DNA of 64,000 nucleotides from Salmonella enterica subsp. arizonae (GCF_008692845.1 NZ_VXJW01000002.1:1-64000), one strand, 5' to 3'; positions 46,808 to 57,128 are shown, counted from the stretch's first letter. Notes: generated by a model from the sequence alone, not told the origin. Numbers and translations: made by a program.

Positions 46808-48109
46808 ATGAGCTTGGGCATCAATAATGATATGGCCGCCAACAAGCCCCGCCGCGTAGTAAAAAATCTGCGCTGGTGGATGCTGATCCTCTTTTTGCTT
46901 GGCGTCACCGTTAATTACATCACTCGCAATTCGCTGGGCATTCTGGCGCCGGAGCTGAAAAGCAGTCTGGGGATCACCACCGAGCAGTATTCGTGGATTG
47001 TCGGCGCGTTCCAGCTAGCCTATACCTTGTTCCAGCCGCTATGCGGTTGGCTAATTGACGTGATTGGCCTCAAACTGGGCTTTATGATCTGCGCCGGATT
47101 GTGGGCGCTGGCCTGCTTACTTCATGCCGGCGCTGGTAGCTGGTTACAGCTTGCTATTCTGCGTTTTTTTATGGGCGGCGCGGAGGCGGCTGCGACCCCG
47201 GCCAATGCTAAAACCATTGGCGAATGGTTCCCGAAATCCGAACGCCCTATCGCGTCGGGTTGGGCGGGCGTTGGCTTCTCGATCGGCGCAATGTTGGCGC
47301 CGCCCATCATTTACGTTGCCCATGCATCTTTTGGCTGGCAGGGCGCGTTTATGTTTACCGGCGTACTGGCGATGCTGTGGGCCGTACTGTGGTGGATATT
47401 CTATAACACGCCGGATAACCACCCGAACCTGAGCCAGAGTGAACTGGACTACATTCACCAGGATAAGGAAGCCCCGGCGATAAAATTACCGTTCCTCACT
47501 GCGCTGAAAACGGTCGCCAGGAATAAACGTTTCTATGGGATCGCCATCCCGGCTTTTATGGCGGAGCCTGCCTGGGCAGTGCTGAGCTTCTGGGTGCCGC
47601 TGTATCTGTCAAAAGAGCTGGGTATGGATCTCAAGCAAATCGCCATGTTCGCCTGGCTGCCATTCCTCGCCGCCGATCTCGGTAGCGTTGCCAGTGGTTA
47701 TCTGACCAGGCTCTATACCCGTATTTTCGGTTGTACCCGTATCAATTCAGTCATCGCGAGCTCCGTTACCGGCGCATTTCTGATGATTTCACTGGCGATA
47801 GTCGCCTTCACCAAAAGCCCTTATATCACCATCATCCTGATCTCCATCGGCGGCTTCGGCCATCAGATCATCTCCTGCATGTTAAGCGCGCTGGTCGTGG
47901 AGTCGTTCGATAAGGGACAAATGGCAACTGTTAACGGTATGCGCGGTTCTGCCGCATGGATCGCGAGCTTCCTGTTTTCCCTGATTATCGGGGTGACGGC
48001 CGACAAAATCGGCTTCAACCCACTGTTTATCGCCATGGGCTTCTTCGATCTGATTGGCGCCTTCTTCCTGGTTACTTTTATTGCTGAACGTCGCGCACAA
48101 CGCGCCTGA
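46808..48109 (+). CDS. MFS transporter, anion:cation symporter (ExuT-like) family
   Basis: A 433-residue twelve-helix transporter of the ACS family, which imports hexuronates, glucarate or other sugar acids. Landmarks are the first-helix motif NYITRNSLGILAPEL, GWLIDVIGLKLGF after helix 2, and the GEWFPKSERPIASG loop. The start is set at the ATG of 46808, with GGAG six bases upstream, over an in-frame GTG at 46796. It is followed 14 bp later by the GH31 gene, so transporter and hydrolase form an operon. The substrate is unknown. Confidence 0.85.
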   Translation: MSLGINNDMAANKPRRVVKNLRWWMLILFLLGVTVNYITRNSLGILAPELKSSLGITTEQYSWIVGAFQLAYTLFQPLCGWLIDVIGLKLGFMICAGLWALACLLHAGAGSWLQLAILRFFMGGAEAAATPANAKTIGEWFPKSERPIASGWAGVGFSIGAMLAPPIIYVAHASFGWQGAFMFTGVLAMLWAVLWWIFYNTPDNHPNLSQSELDYIHQDKEAPAIKLPFLTALKTVARNKRFYGIAIPAFMAEPAWAVLSFWVPLYLSKELGMDLKQIAMFAWLPFLAADLGSVASGYLTRLYTRIFGCTRINSVIASSVTGAFLMISLAIVAFTKSPYITIILISIGGFGHQIISCMLSALVVESFDKGQMATVNGMRGSAAWIASFLFSLIIGVTADKIGFNPLFIAMGFFDLIGAFFLVTFIAERRAQRA

Positions 48110-48123
48110 GAGTGAATGTAGAT

Positions 48124-50487
48124 ATGAAAACACTGAAGAACTGGATATTACAAAAACAGTTACCCCACCACGTTGAACTGCTGGTCGACGGCCAGCATAC
48201 GCTGTGTCTTTACGTGCTGGAGGAAAATCTGTTTCGTGTGCTGATAAAACGTAAAGGCGAACTGGCGCTGGACCGCACCTGGAGTATCGCTCCTGCGCAG
48301 GATGTACCGTGGGAAGGCCGCAAGCGAGAAGACCTCAGCGGCTTTACCCTGCCCGTCTGGACACTACGCCAGCAGGACGGCACGCTGATTGTCGCTACCG
48401 AATCGCTGCGCGCTACCGTCCACCAGCCGCTGTGGATTGAGTGGCAGTACCGCAATAACGAAGGCAAGTGGCAGCCACTGGTTAACGACCGCACGACCAG
48501 CGCCTATCTGCTGAACGCCCACGGCGACGGCGTGGCCCACTATCAACACCGCCGTAAGGACGAGCGTTTTTATGGTTTGGGCGATAAAGCGGGCGACCTG
48601 CAGCGTACCGGAAAACGCTATGAGATGCGCAATCTTGACGCGATGGGTTACAACGCAGTCAGCACCGATCCGCTGTATAAACATATTCCGTTTACCATTA
48701 CCCGCCGCGATGACGTTAGCTTCGGGCTATTTTATGACAACCTCAGTAGCTGCTGGCTGGATCTGGGCAACGAAATTGATAACTACCACGCCGCCTACCG
48801 TCGCTGGCAGGCGGAAGCGGGCGATATCGACTACTACCTGTTTACCGGCGAGCGTGTGCTTGACGTCACCAAAGCCTTTGTTCGCCTGACAGGGAAAACG
48901 CTGTTCGGGCCGAAGTGGAGCCTGGGCTACAGCGGTTCGACTATGCATTACACCGATGCGCCGGATGCGCAAAACCAGTTGATGAATTTTATTCGCCTGT
49001 GCGACGAACACGCCATTCCGTGTGATGCCTTCCAACTCTCTTCAGGTTATACCTCGATTAACGGCAAGCGCTACGTGTTCAACTGGAACTACGACAAGGT
49101 GCCGCAACCGAAGGTGATGAGTCAGGCATTCCACGACGCGGGGCTACATCTGGCGGCTAACATCAAACCGTGCCTGTTGCAGGATCACCCGCGCTATCAC
49201 GAAGTGGCGGAACAAGGGTTATTTATCCGCGACTCCGAAAACGATACGCCGGAACGCTCCAGTTTCTGGGATGATGAAGGTTCCAATCTCGACTTTACTA
49301 ACCCGCAAACTGTCGCCTGGTGGCAGAACGGAGTGACCACGCAATTGCTGGAGATGGGTATCGATGCCACCTGGAACGATAACAACGAGTTTGAAGTGTG
49401 GGACGGCGAAGCGCGTTGCCACGGCTTTGGCAATGAGATAGCCATTAAACATATTCGCCCGGTGATGCCGCTGTTGATGATCCGCGCGTCGATGGAAGCG
49501 CAGCAACGCTTTGCGCCGACAAAACGCCCGTATCTGATCTCCCGTTCAGGCTGCGCCGGGATGCAGCGCTACGTACAGACATGGAGCGGCGATAACCGTA
49601 CCAGTTGGGATACCCTGCGCTACAACATTCGCATGGGTTTGGGGATGAGCCTCTCCGGGCTGTATAACCTGGGCCACGATGTCGGCGGTTTCTCCGGCGA
49701 TAAACCGGACCCAGAGCTGTTTGTGCGCTGGGTACAGAACGGCGTGATGCACCCGCGCTTTACCATCCATTCGTGGAACGATGACCATACGGTCAACGAA
49801 CCGTGGATGTATCCGGGCGTCACGCCAGCCATTCGTAGCGCCATTGAGCTACGCTACCGTCTGTTGCCCTACTTCTACACCCTGTTATGGCTGGCGCATA
49901 CCGACGACGAGCCGATGCTGCGCCCTACTTTCCTCGACCACGAGCACGACGCGCAGACTTTTGAGGAGTGCGACGACTTCCTGCTGGGACGCGATATTCT
50001 GGTCGCAAGTGTCGTCGTACCGGGTGAACGTCAGCGCCGCCTCTGGCTGCCGGACAACCAAACCGGCTGGTATGATTTCTATACCGGCGCGTGGTTCAGC
50101 GGCGGTCAGTGGATTATCGTCGACGCGCCGCTGGAAAAACTGCCGCTGCTGGTACGCGCGGGGGCGGGACTGCCGCTGAGCGATCGTATCTCCTACGTGA
50201 ACGCGGCTAAAGATACCTCGCGTGAGCTAAAACTGTTCCCGGTGAAAGGCGCAGGCGTATCGTCAGGGTTGCTGTTTGAGGATGACGGTGAGTCATGGGG
50301 GTATCAGAAAGGTCACGCGCTGTGGCTGGAATGGGAGATGGTCTGTACCGCCACGACGATTGATCTGACGATAAACGCGCGCGGCGATTATCGCCCAGCG
50401 TGGCAAACATTGCAGGTATCATTACCGCCTGGAGAAAAACGCAAGCTGCGGGTAAATAATGAAGACAGGAGTGAGTGGGCACGGTAG
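48124..50487 (+). CDS. Glycoside hydrolase family 31 enzyme (alpha-glucosidase/xylosidase type)
   Basis: A 787-residue GH31 retaining glycosidase without a signal peptide, so probably cytosolic. The catalytic nucleophile is Asp419 in TWNDNNEFEVWDGE and the acid/base is Asp519 in GHDVGGFSGDKPDPE; these follow the conserved family order. An N-terminal beta-sandwich with KDERFYGLGDKAGDL and a C-terminal DGESWGYQKG complete the fold. A GTG four codons earlier is possible; the ATG is preferred. It is co-transcribed with the transporter, suggesting import and hydrolysis of one alpha-glycoside. The sulfonate-binding arrangement of YihQ is not recognisable, so sulfoquinovosidase is unlikely. Confidence 0.87.
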   Translation: MKTLKNWILQKQLPHHVELLVDGQHTLCLYVLEENLFRVLIKRKGELALDRTWSIAPAQDVPWEGRKREDLSGFTLPVWTLRQQDGTLIVATESLRATVHQPLWIEWQYRNNEGKWQPLVNDRTTSAYLLNAHGDGVAHYQHRRKDERFYGLGDKAGDLQRTGKRYEMRNLDAMGYNAVSTDPLYKHIPFTITRRDDVSFGLFYDNLSSCWLDLGNEIDNYHAAYRRWQAEAGDIDYYLFTGERVLDVTKAFVRLTGKTLFGPKWSLGYSGSTMHYTDAPDAQNQLMNFIRLCDEHAIPCDAFQLSSGYTSINGKRYVFNWNYDKVPQPKVMSQAFHDAGLHLAANIKPCLLQDHPRYHEVAEQGLFIRDSENDTPERSSFWDDEGSNLDFTNPQTVAWWQNGVTTQLLEMGIDATWNDNNEFEVWDGEARCHGFGNEIAIKHIRPVMPLLMIRASMEAQQRFAPTKRPYLISRSGCAGMQRYVQTWSGDNRTSWDTLRYNIRMGLGMSLSGLYNLGHDVGGFSGDKPDPELFVRWVQNGVMHPRFTIHSWNDDHTVNEPWMYPGVTPAIRSAIELRYRLLPYFYTLLWLAHTDDEPMLRPTFLDHEHDAQTFEECDDFLLGRDILVASVVVPGERQRRLWLPDNQTGWYDFYTGAWFSGGQWIIVDAPLEKLPLLVRAGAGLPLSDRISYVNAAKDTSRELKLFPVKGAGVSSGLLFEDDGESWGYQKGHALWLEWEMVCTATTIDLTINARGDYRPAWQTLQVSLPPGEKRKLRVNNEDRSEWAR

Positions 50488-50500
50488 TCAATATTGTCAT

Positions 50501-50540
50501 CTTACCGGACCTACGCGTCAGGATACGTAGGCCCGGTAAG
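50501..50540. terminator. Long hairpin between the GH31 gene and ybiT
   Basis: The arms CTTACCGGACCTACG (50501-50515) and CGTAGGCCCGGTAAG (50526-50540) pair with a single mismatch. It lies between convergent genes and looks like a REP-derived bidirectional 3' structure. A TTTTT stretch follows on the plus strand about eight bases later. Confidence 0.65.
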
Positions 50541-50551
50541 CGCATCAGTTT

Positions 50552-52147
50552 TTAGCTTTCAATCCCTTTACTACGCAAATAATCCTCGTAGTTGCCGCTG
50601 AAGTCCACCACGCGCTCCGGCGTAATTTCAATGACGCGGGTCGCCAGCGAGCTAACGAACTCCCGGTCGTGTGAAACAAAGATCAGCGTGCCCTGATACA
50701 GCTCCAGCGCCATGTTCAGCGATTCGATCGACTCCATATCCAGGTGGTTAGTGGGTTCGTCCATGATCAAGATATTCGGTTTTTGCATCATCAATTTGCC
50801 GAACAACATACGTCCCTTCTCACCACCGGACAGCACTTTCGCAGGCTTTTTGATATCGTCCTGGCTAAATAGCAGACGCCCCAGAATGCTGCGCACTGCC
50901 TGCTCGTCGTCGCCTTCCTGCTTCCACTGACTCATCCATTCAAATACCGTCAGGTCATTTTCGAATTCGTATTCATGGTCTTGCGCGTAGTAGCCAATAC
51001 GCGCGTTTTCCGACCATTTGACGGTGCCGTGATCGGCGTTCAGGTCGCCAACCAGCGTCTTCAGCAGCGTAGATTTACCCACCCCATTGGTGCCGAGTAC
51101 CGCCAGCTTCTCGCCGACTTCGAGCAGCAAATTGACATTTTTAAACAGCGGACCGTTATCAAAGCCTTTCGTCAGCGCTTCGACTTCAAGAGCGTTACGG
51201 AACAGTTTTTTATCCTGTTCAAAACGAATGAACGGGTTCTGCCGGCTGGAGGCTTTCACCTCTTCCAGCTTGATTTTATCGATCTGACGCGCGCGCGACG
51301 TTGCCTGACGCGACTTAGAAGCGTTGGCGCTAAAACGGCTGACGAAAGATTGCAGATCGGCAATCTGCGCTTTTTTCTTGGCATTATCGGCCAGCAGACG
51401 TTCACGCGCCTGGGTTGCCGCCGTCATATATTCATCATAGTTGCCCGGATAAATACGCAGCTCGCCGTAGTCCAGATCCGCCATATGAGTACACACCATA
51501 TTCAGGAAGTGACGGTCATGCGAAATAATGATCATCGTGCTGTCGCGTTCGTTCAGCACCTGCTCCAGCCAACGGATAGTATCGATATCCAGGTTGTTGG
51601 TCGGTTCGTCGAGCAACAGGATGTCCGGGTTAGAGAACAACGCCTGCGCCAGCAGCACACGCAATTTCCAGCCTGGCGCCACTTCACTCATCGGGCCGTA
51701 ATGCTGCTCCAGCGGGATGCCCACGCCCAGCAGCAATTCGCCCGCGCGAGCCTCAGCGGAATAACCGTCCATCTCGCCGTATTTTACTTCCAGATCGGCG
51801 ACTTTATAGCCGTCTTCTTCGCTCATCTCCGGCAAGGCGTAGATACGGTCGCGCTCCTGTTTGACCTCCCACAGCTCGCCATGCCCCATAATGACGGTAT
51901 CAAGTACGGTGAACTCTTCAAACGCGAACTGATCCTGACGCAGCTTACCGATGCGCTCATTCGGATCGAGGGAAACATTGCCCAGCGTCGGCTCCAGGTC
52001 GCCGCCGAGGATTTTCATAAAAGTAGACTTTCCGCTACCGTTGGCGCCGATCAGGCCGTAACGGTTGCCGCCGCCAAATTTGACGGAAATGTTTTCAAAC
52101 AGCGGCTTACTGCCGAACTGCATGGTAACGTTGCTGGAAACTAACAC
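50552..52147 (-). CDS. ybiT: ABC-F protein YbiT
   Basis: A 531-residue ABC-F ATPase with two nucleotide-binding domains and no membrane segment. ABC-F proteins act on the ribosome, adjusting translation or antibiotic response. Walker A motifs are GANGSGKST (near residue 35) and GTNGVGKST (near residue 352). Walker B sequences [11 protein letters not shown] and [11 protein letters not shown] are typical, with the inter-domain linker around [17 protein letters not shown]. The start is GTG at 52147 with AGGA upstream. It matches E. coli YbiT throughout, with one extra C-terminal residue. Confidence 0.93.
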   Translation of the reverse strand: MLVSSNVTMQFGSKPLFENISVKFGGGNRYGLIGANGSGKSTFMKILGGDLEPTLGNVSLDPNERIGKLRQDQFAFEEFTVLDTVIMGHGELWEVKQERDRIYALPEMSEEDGYKVADLEVKYGEMDGYSAEARAGELLLGVGIPLEQHYGPMSEVAPGWKLRVLLAQALFSNPDILLLDEPTNNLDIDTIRWLEQVLNERDSTMIIISHDRHFLNMVCTHMADLDYGELRIYPGNYDEYMTAATQARERLLADNAKKKAQIADLQSFVSRFSANASKSRQATSRARQIDKIKLEEVKASSRQNPFIRFEQDKKLFRNALEVEALTKGFDNGPLFKNVNLLLEVGEKLAVLGTNGVGKSTLLKTLVGDLNADHGTVKWSENARIGYYAQDHEYEFENDLTVFEWMSQWKQEGDDEQAVRSILGRLLFSQDDIKKPAKVLSGGEKGRMLFGKLMMQKPNILIMDEPTNHLDMESIESLNMALELYQGTLIFVSHDREFVSSLATRVIEITPERVVDFSGNYEDYLRSKGIES

Positions 52148-52366
52148 AGGCTTATCCTGAAAAAAGATGTGACAAACCGCTTATTATGCCACAAGTCTGA
52201 AATAAGATCGCGCCCTGTGACAAAGGGCTACACTGAACCGTAAGGGGAAAAAACGTGATTTCATACACATCTGAATTCCCTGTTTACTGGAATGCACCTA
52301 TAATGCGCTCCCAACATGACAAAATTCTCAACCCATTAGCCTGCTTGGCACAGAATCTCGCATAAC

Positions 52367-53287
52367 ATGAATATGAAATTAACAACGCTTTTCGCGGCGG
52401 CTTTCGCTGTAGTTGGCTTTTGTAAAACAGCCTCAGCAGTCACTTACCCGCTGCCTACCGATGGTAGTCGCTTAATTGGGCAAAATCAGGTCATCACCGT
52501 TCCGGAAGGCAATACCCAACCGCTGGAGTATTTTGCCGCGGAGTATCAGATGGGGCTGTCCAACATGCTGGAAGCCAACCCAGGCGTGGATACCTTCCTG
52601 CCGAAGGGCGGTACGGTGCTGAACATTCCGCAACAGCTCATTCTGCCGGATACCGTACACGAAGGCATTATCATTAATAGCGCGGAAATGCGCCTCTATT
52701 ACTATCCAAAAGGCACGAACACCGTTATCGTCCTGCCGATCGGTATCGGTCAGTTAGGTAAAGACACGCCTATCAACTGGACAACCAAAGTCGAACGTAA
52801 AAAAGCGGGCCCGACCTGGACGCCAACGGCAAAAATGCACGCTGAATACGCCGCTGCTGGCGAACCGTTGCCTGCCGTTGTGCCTGCGGGTCCAGATAAC
52901 CCGATGGGGCTGTACGCGCTGTACATTGGTCGCCTGTATGCTATTCACGGCACCAACGCCAACTTCGGCATCGGGCTTCGCGTGAGCCACGGCTGCGTGC
53001 GCCTGCGCAACGACGATATCAAATTCCTATTTGAAAATGTGCCGGTCGGCACCCGCGTGCAGTTTATCGATGAACCGGTAAAAGCCACCACCGAGCCGGA
53101 CGGCAGCCGTTACATTGAAGTGCATAACCCGCTGTCAACGACGGAAGCACAGTTTGAAGGCAAAGAAGAGGTGCCGATCACACTCAATAAGAGCATCCTG
53201 GCCGTCACCAACGAGCCTGACGTTGATCAGACCGTCGTACAACAGGCGGTTCAGGATCGTTCCGGGATGCCGGTTCGTCTGAACTGA
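52367..53287 (+). CDS. ldtB: L,D-transpeptidase LdtB (YbiS)
   Basis: A 306-residue periplasmic L,D-transpeptidase that attaches Braun lipoprotein to peptidoglycan. The signal peptide of about 24 residues ends ..[10 protein letters not shown] LysM-like region near residues 40-90 precedes the YkuD catalytic domain, whose motif [15 protein letters not shown] supplies the active Cys in the last third. Length matches E. coli YbiS. It is a single gene with a terminator at 53313. Confidence 0.95.
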   Translation: MNMKLTTLFAAAFAVVGFCKTASAVTYPLPTDGSRLIGQNQVITVPEGNTQPLEYFAAEYQMGLSNMLEANPGVDTFLPKGGTVLNIPQQLILPDTVHEGIIINSAEMRLYYYPKGTNTVIVLPIGIGQLGKDTPINWTTKVERKKAGPTWTPTAKMHAEYAAAGEPLPAVVPAGPDNPMGLYALYIGRLYAIHGTNANFGIGLRVSHGCVRLRNDDIKFLFENVPVGTRVQFIDEPVKATTEPDGSRYIEVHNPLSTTEAQFEGKEEVPITLNKSILAVTNEPDVDQTVVQQAVQDRSGMPVRLN

Positions 53288-53312
53288 TTAGCTAGCGCCA
53301 TCCCCGGACTAC

Positions 53313-53343
53313 GAAGCCCGATAGACACTATCGGGCTTCTCTC
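53313..53343. terminator. Terminator between ldtB and ybiR
   Basis: The arms GAAGCCCGATA (53313-53323) and TATCGGGCTTC (53329-53339) are perfect complements with a 5-base loop, ending at the stop of the convergent ybiR. TCTC follows, so the T-run is poor, but the stem is strong and can serve both strands. Confidence 0.75.
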
Positions 53344-54454
53344 ACGACACCAGTTGCAATAATTCATATCCCCCCAGCGCCGCCCACGCGAGCATCGGCA
53401 GCGAATAAAAATGGAATCGCCACCAGATTCGGCGATCGTTCGCCATCCGTAAGGCAATGAGATTTGCCAACGACCCCGGCAACAGACCAAAACCACCGAT
53501 ATTCACCGCCCACGCCAGCAGCGCCGAGGCTGGCACATAGTTCAGCAGGAGAATGGTACTGGGTACATTACTGATAACCTGCGACAGGCCGATAGCGGTT
53601 AGCCAAAGACCCAGATGAGACAATGCGCCAACCTGGTTGAAAACGCCCTGCAACGCCGGCAATTGCGTTAGCAGATGGACATCAATAAACATCGCCATAA
53701 ATACCAGCAGCAGCGTCCAGTCCACGCTGACTATCACCCTACGCGCCAGCACAATAAACCCGGCCGCCACCAGCACCAGTCCCCATAGCTCCTGCCTGAG
53801 CTCAAGCGCGGTAAGAAAAACGACATATAATCCCAGGCAACTCCACACCAGACGGGGCTGCCACTGCGGCGAACGCGTTCCAGTATGATACTGTAACGCC
53901 CTGCCCGGAAAACAAAACCAGCACAGGAGCAGTAACGTCAGCATCATCATGACGGCAAGCGGCGCCATTTGCCCACTAAATTCAGCAAAGGTTAAACCAG
54001 ATCGTCCCCACAGCAGGATATTTTGCGGATTACCGACAGGCGTCAGCAGCGAACCGGCGTTCACCGCCAACGCTTCAAAAATAATCAACCGGTTGACCGG
54101 AATCGCGCACAGTTTTTTCAACGTTATCGTCAGCGGTACAACGATAAACAGCGCGACATCGTTTGTCAGAAAGGTCGACAGCGCCGCCGCAGCCAGTACC
54201 AGGAACATCGCCAGTTGCCGCTGGGTATGAAATCGGCGCGTCATCTTACGTCCCAGCACATCAAAATAGCCGCTCAGCTCAACGCCTTTAGTGAGCAACA
54301 TTAAGCCACTGAGTGTAATAATGGTGTGCCAGTCAATTGCATCAGGCCAGGCGCGAGGCGCAAAAGGGACAAACAGACTTAACGCAATACCAACGATGAT
54401 CAACAACTGAAAAAAGCGCTCACGCCGCAACGCCCGTAAAAAAGCCAGATTCAT
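53342..54454 (-). CDS. ybiR: YbiR, predicted anion/citrate-type transporter
   Basis: A 370-residue membrane protein of the ion transporter (IT) superfamily, resembling ArsB/NhaD/CitM proteins. About ten hydrophobic helices are apparent, with conserved [15 protein letters not shown] and [18 protein letters not shown] on re-entrant loops. The substrate is not known. It overlaps mntR by four bases on the same strand, so the two are co-transcribed, which hints at a role related to manganese, though this is inference. Confidence 0.87.
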   Translation of the reverse strand: MNLAFLRALRRERFFQLLIIVGIALSLFVPFAPRAWPDAIDWHTIITLSGLMLLTKGVELSGYFDVLGRKMTRRFHTQRQLAMFLVLAAAALSTFLTNDVALFIVVPLTITLKKLCAIPVNRLIIFEALAVNAGSLLTPVGNPQNILLWGRSGLTFAEFSGQMAPLAVMMMLTLLLLCWFCFPGRALQYHTGTRSPQWQPRLVWSCLGLYVVFLTALELRQELWGLVLVAAGFIVLARRVIVSVDWTLLLVFMAMFIDVHLLTQLPALQGVFNQVGALSHLGLWLTAIGLSQVISNVPSTILLLNYVPASALLAWAVNIGGFGLLPGSLANLIALRMANDRRIWWRFHFYSLPMLAWAALGGYELLQLVS

Positions 54455-54924
54455 TCTGCGGGCGTTCCATGCTGTTGCGTGAACGCCAAAAAAGCATCCA
54501 GTGTTTCCTGGCTAACATGATGTTCCATCCCTTCCGCATCACGACGCGCAATTTCCGGGCTTACGCCTAACACCAGCAAAAAATTTTCTACAATTTGATG
54601 CCGCTCGCGGCTTTCCTGCGCCAGCTTCTCCCCTTCTGGTGTCAGAAAAACGCCGCGCCAGGGGATCATTTGAATGAGTCCTAACGATGCCAGGCGTTTA
54701 AGCATTTTGGCCACGGTCGGCTGGGAAACGCCGAGCCGCGCCGCCATATCCACCTGACGCGCTTCCCCTACTTCAATAATTAAATCGGAAATCAACTCAA
54801 CGTAGTCGTCTATCAACTCACGGCGATGCGCTTCTCTGACCTGACGAAATCCTTCAACATGTTCTTCTACGTTTACCAATTGCGTCACTTTTTTTGTTGT
54901 TAGCGTACCTGCGCGACGACTCAT
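54451..54924 (-). CDS. mntR: Manganese-responsive regulator MntR
   Basis: A 157-residue DtxR/MntR-family repressor that with Mn2+ controls mntH, mntS and related genes. The winged helix-turn-helix spans about residues 30-95, with [21 protein letters not shown] as the recognition region. The metal-binding/dimerisation domain includes [15 protein letters not shown]. It overlaps ybiR by four bases. It is divergent from mntS, with a consensus MntR box in the intervening 185 bp. Confidence 0.95.
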   Translation of the reverse strand: MSRRAGTLTTKKVTQLVNVEEHVEGFRQVREAHRRELIDDYVELISDLIIEVGEARQVDMAARLGVSQPTVAKMLKRLASLGLIQMIPWRGVFLTPEGEKLAQESRERHQIVENFLLVLGVSPEIARRDAEGMEHHVSQETLDAFLAFTQQHGTPAE

Positions 54925-55030
54925 TTTGCTTCCTCGTTTCTGTGACGCGTTAACGCGTCAGCCGACAGAGCGGTCATTGTAAACCAGAGTTGTCCGGGCA
55001 CAAAAAATTAACGTTTTAGCAATAGCTATA

Positions 55031-55052
55031 AAACATAGCCTGTGCTATATCT
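55031..55052. promoter_or_regulatory. MntR box upstream of mntS
   Basis: The half AAACATAGCC followed by TGTGCTATATCT is close to the palindromic MntR box AAACATAGC-N4-GCTATGTTT. It lies 58 bp before mntS and 107 bp before mntR, so it can act on either. Repression of mntS by MntR is established in E. coli. Confidence 0.85.
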
Positions 55053-55109
55053 GTATGTAATGCAGACATCCCTCACGGATCGATGGGATAGAAACATCAG
55101 GAGGTTTAG

Positions 55110-55238
55110 ATGAACGAATTTAAGAGGTGTATACGCGTGTTTAGTCACTCTCCCTTTAAGGTCCGGTTAATGCTGCTTTCTATGCTGTGCGATATGATCA
55201 ACGGCAAACCGGAGCAGGATAACCCCTCAACGAAATAA
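55110..55238 (+). CDS. mntS: Small manganese-homeostasis protein MntS
   Basis: A 42-residue protein that raises intracellular manganese availability in E. coli, apparently by inhibiting the MntP exporter. It begins MNEFKRCIRVFSHSPFKV and continues with LMLLSMLCDMI, nearly identical to the E. coli peptide until the variable C-terminus. The ATG at 55110 has CAGGAGG seven bases upstream. The MntR box upstream fits repression by manganese. The transcript corresponds to the RNA first called RybA. A terminator overlaps the stop codon. Confidence 0.93.
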   Translation: MNEFKRCIRVFSHSPFKVRLMLLSMLCDMINGKPEQDNPSTK

Positions 55239-55270
55239 CGCGGCGTCGCGGTACACCGCGTTATTTTGCA
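55233..55270 (+). terminator. Terminator of mntS
   Basis: The arms AAATAACGCGG (55233-55243) and CCGCGTTATTT (55256-55266) are perfect 11-bp complements, the last bases providing the T-rich end. The left arm includes the mntS stop codon. The following 230 bp to opgE show no further gene. Confidence 0.8.
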
Positions 55271-55503
55271 TCCTCAAAGGAAATAGCACTCATTTCCCCT
55301 GTTTTTTTGTGGTTTTGTTATTCTCTTCGCAAAACATTTTCTTCCCGGCGGTTGACCTTCTAATCCGCTCGCTCTATCTTCTGGCAGCTCTGAATATTTT
55401 GCGACTCGCCGTTGCGAACCCAATACGCTTTTTTACGCATAATCAGGCAAGTAATGACCCTTCGCGCCAGGGTTAGCACATGGCGTTTTTGCAATAGTGG
55501 CAT

Positions 55504-57084
55504 ATGAATTCAACCCTTATCGATTCACTTCTGGCCCGCCGTCAGGCTGTAAGCCCTTGGACGGGCCTCTACTTTTTACAGTCGCTGCTGATTAACCTCG
55601 CGCTCGGCTACCCCTTTAGCCTACTTTATACTGCGGCGTTTACCTGCCTATTGCTGCTGCTCTGGCGCTACCTGCCCCGCGGACAAAAAGCGCTACTCGG
55701 TATCTGTTCGCTGACGGCCGCGTTCTATTTTCCATTTGGCCAGGCTTACGGCGCGCCGAACTTTAATACTTTACTGGCGCTGCACTCCACCAACATGGAA
55801 GAGTCGAGCGAAATCCTGACCATCTTCCCGTGGTATAGCTACCTGACCGGACTTTTTATTTTTGCGCTGGGTATTATTGCGCTTCGCCGCCGAAAAGAAG
55901 AGGTCAGGCCGCGCTGGAATAGCCTCGACAGCCTGTGCCTGCTGATCAGCGTCGCGGCATTTTTCGTCGCGCCGGTACAAAATCTGGCCTGGGGCGGCGT
56001 TTTTAAGATTATTGATGCCGGCTACCCGGTTTTTCGCTTCGCCAAAGACGTTATCGTCAATAACAACGAAGTCATTGAAGAGCAGCACCGTATGGCGCAG
56101 CTATCCGGCATAAAAGATAGCTGGACCGTTACCGCAGTGAAACCCAGATATCACATCTATGTCGTGGTAATTGGTGAAAGCGCTCGGCGGGATGCGATGG
56201 GCGTCTTCGGCGGTCACTGGGATAATACGCCCTTCGCCAGTCATATTAATGGCGATTTCTTTATGGATTACATCGCCGCCAGCGGCTCCACGCAAAAATC
56301 GCTCGGCTTAACGCTCAACCGCGTGGTGGATAACAAACCGCAATATCAGGATAATATTATCACGCTGGCTAACCGTGCCGGTTTTCAGACATGGTGGTTT
56401 TCCAATCAGGGGCAAATCGGCGAATACGACACCGCCATCGCCAGCATCGCCAAACGCGCCGATGAAGCGCATTTCCTGAAAAACGGCGATTTTGAGGCGG
56501 ATAAAAATACTCGCGACGACGCTCTGTTAACAATGACAGCGCAGGTATTGGCGACAGAACGCACGCAACCGCAGTTGATTGTGTTGCATTTAATGGGGTC
56601 ACATCCCCAGGCCTGCGACCGCACTCAGGGAAAATACGCGACGTTTGTCCAGTCGAAAGAGACGTCTTGTTATTTATATACGATGACGCAAACCGACGAT
56701 TTGCTCCGTCAACTCTATACTCAGCTTCGTCATAGCGGCGACAGTTTTTCGCTGGTCTATTTCTCTGACCACGGACTGGCGTTTAAAGAGCGCGGCAAAG
56801 CGGTGCAGTACCTGGCGCATGACGACAAATTTCAGCAGAACTTTCAGGTGCCGTTTATGGTGTTATCCAGCGACAGTAAAACGCATCGGATCATTAATGC
56901 TCGCCGTTCCGCGAACGATTTCCTGAGTTTTTTCTCGCAATGGACGGGAATTAGCGCCACGGAGATCAAACATCACTATCGATTTATTTCGGAACAAAAG
57001 GCCGGGCCCGTTTATATTACCAATTTCAAATTGCAGAAGGTGAGCTATAACCATCTGGACACCGATGTTTTTTCACTAAAATAA
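55504..57084 (+). CDS. opgE: Phosphoethanolamine transferase OpgE (YbiP)
   Basis: A 526-residue inner-membrane enzyme of the EptA/Mcr family that decorates osmoregulated periplasmic glucans with phosphoethanolamine. Four to five N-terminal helices (residues 1-170) anchor a periplasmic sulfatase-fold domain. Family marks are VVIGESARRDAMGVFGG, the nucleophile Thr in SGSTQKSLGLTL, and the metal-site YFSDHGLAFKERG. The length is within one residue of E. coli. It is convergent with ompX. Confidence 0.9.
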   Translation: MNSTLIDSLLARRQAVSPWTGLYFLQSLLINLALGYPFSLLYTAAFTCLLLLLWRYLPRGQKALLGICSLTAAFYFPFGQAYGAPNFNTLLALHSTNMEESSEILTIFPWYSYLTGLFIFALGIIALRRRKEEVRPRWNSLDSLCLLISVAAFFVAPVQNLAWGGVFKIIDAGYPVFRFAKDVIVNNNEVIEEQHRMAQLSGIKDSWTVTAVKPRYHIYVVVIGESARRDAMGVFGGHWDNTPFASHINGDFFMDYIAASGSTQKSLGLTLNRVVDNKPQYQDNIITLANRAGFQTWWFSNQGQIGEYDTAIASIAKRADEAHFLKNGDFEADKNTRDDALLTMTAQVLATERTQPQLIVLHLMGSHPQACDRTQGKYATFVQSKETSCYLYTMTQTDDLLRQLYTQLRHSGDSFSLVYFSDHGLAFKERGKAVQYLAHDDKFQQNFQVPFMVLSSDSKTHRIINARRSANDFLSFFSQWTGISATEIKHHYRFISEQKAGPVYITNFKLQKVSYNHLDTDVFSLK

Positions 57085-57100
57085 TGCACGCTCCAGGCAA

Positions 57101-57128
57101 AAAAATCCGCCCCGAAAGGCGGATTTTT
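57101..57128. terminator. Bidirectional terminator between opgE and ompX
   Basis: The arms AAAAATCCGCC (57101-57111) and GGCGGATTTTT (57118-57128) are perfect complements with a 6-base loop and T-runs on both strands. This suits the convergent genes. Confidence 0.93.

Noticed and set aside
48124-50487. GH31 enzyme as a YihQ-like sulfoquinovosidase, linking it to the sulfatase block
   Set aside because: The residues around the nucleophile (TWNDNNEFEVWDGE) do not resemble the sulfonate-recognition motif of YihQ, and the two loci are 40 kb apart.
50975-52144. 389-codon open frame on the plus strand
   Set aside because: It is exactly antisense to ybiT, an ABC-F gene with both Walker motifs; long antisense frames are common opposite such genes.
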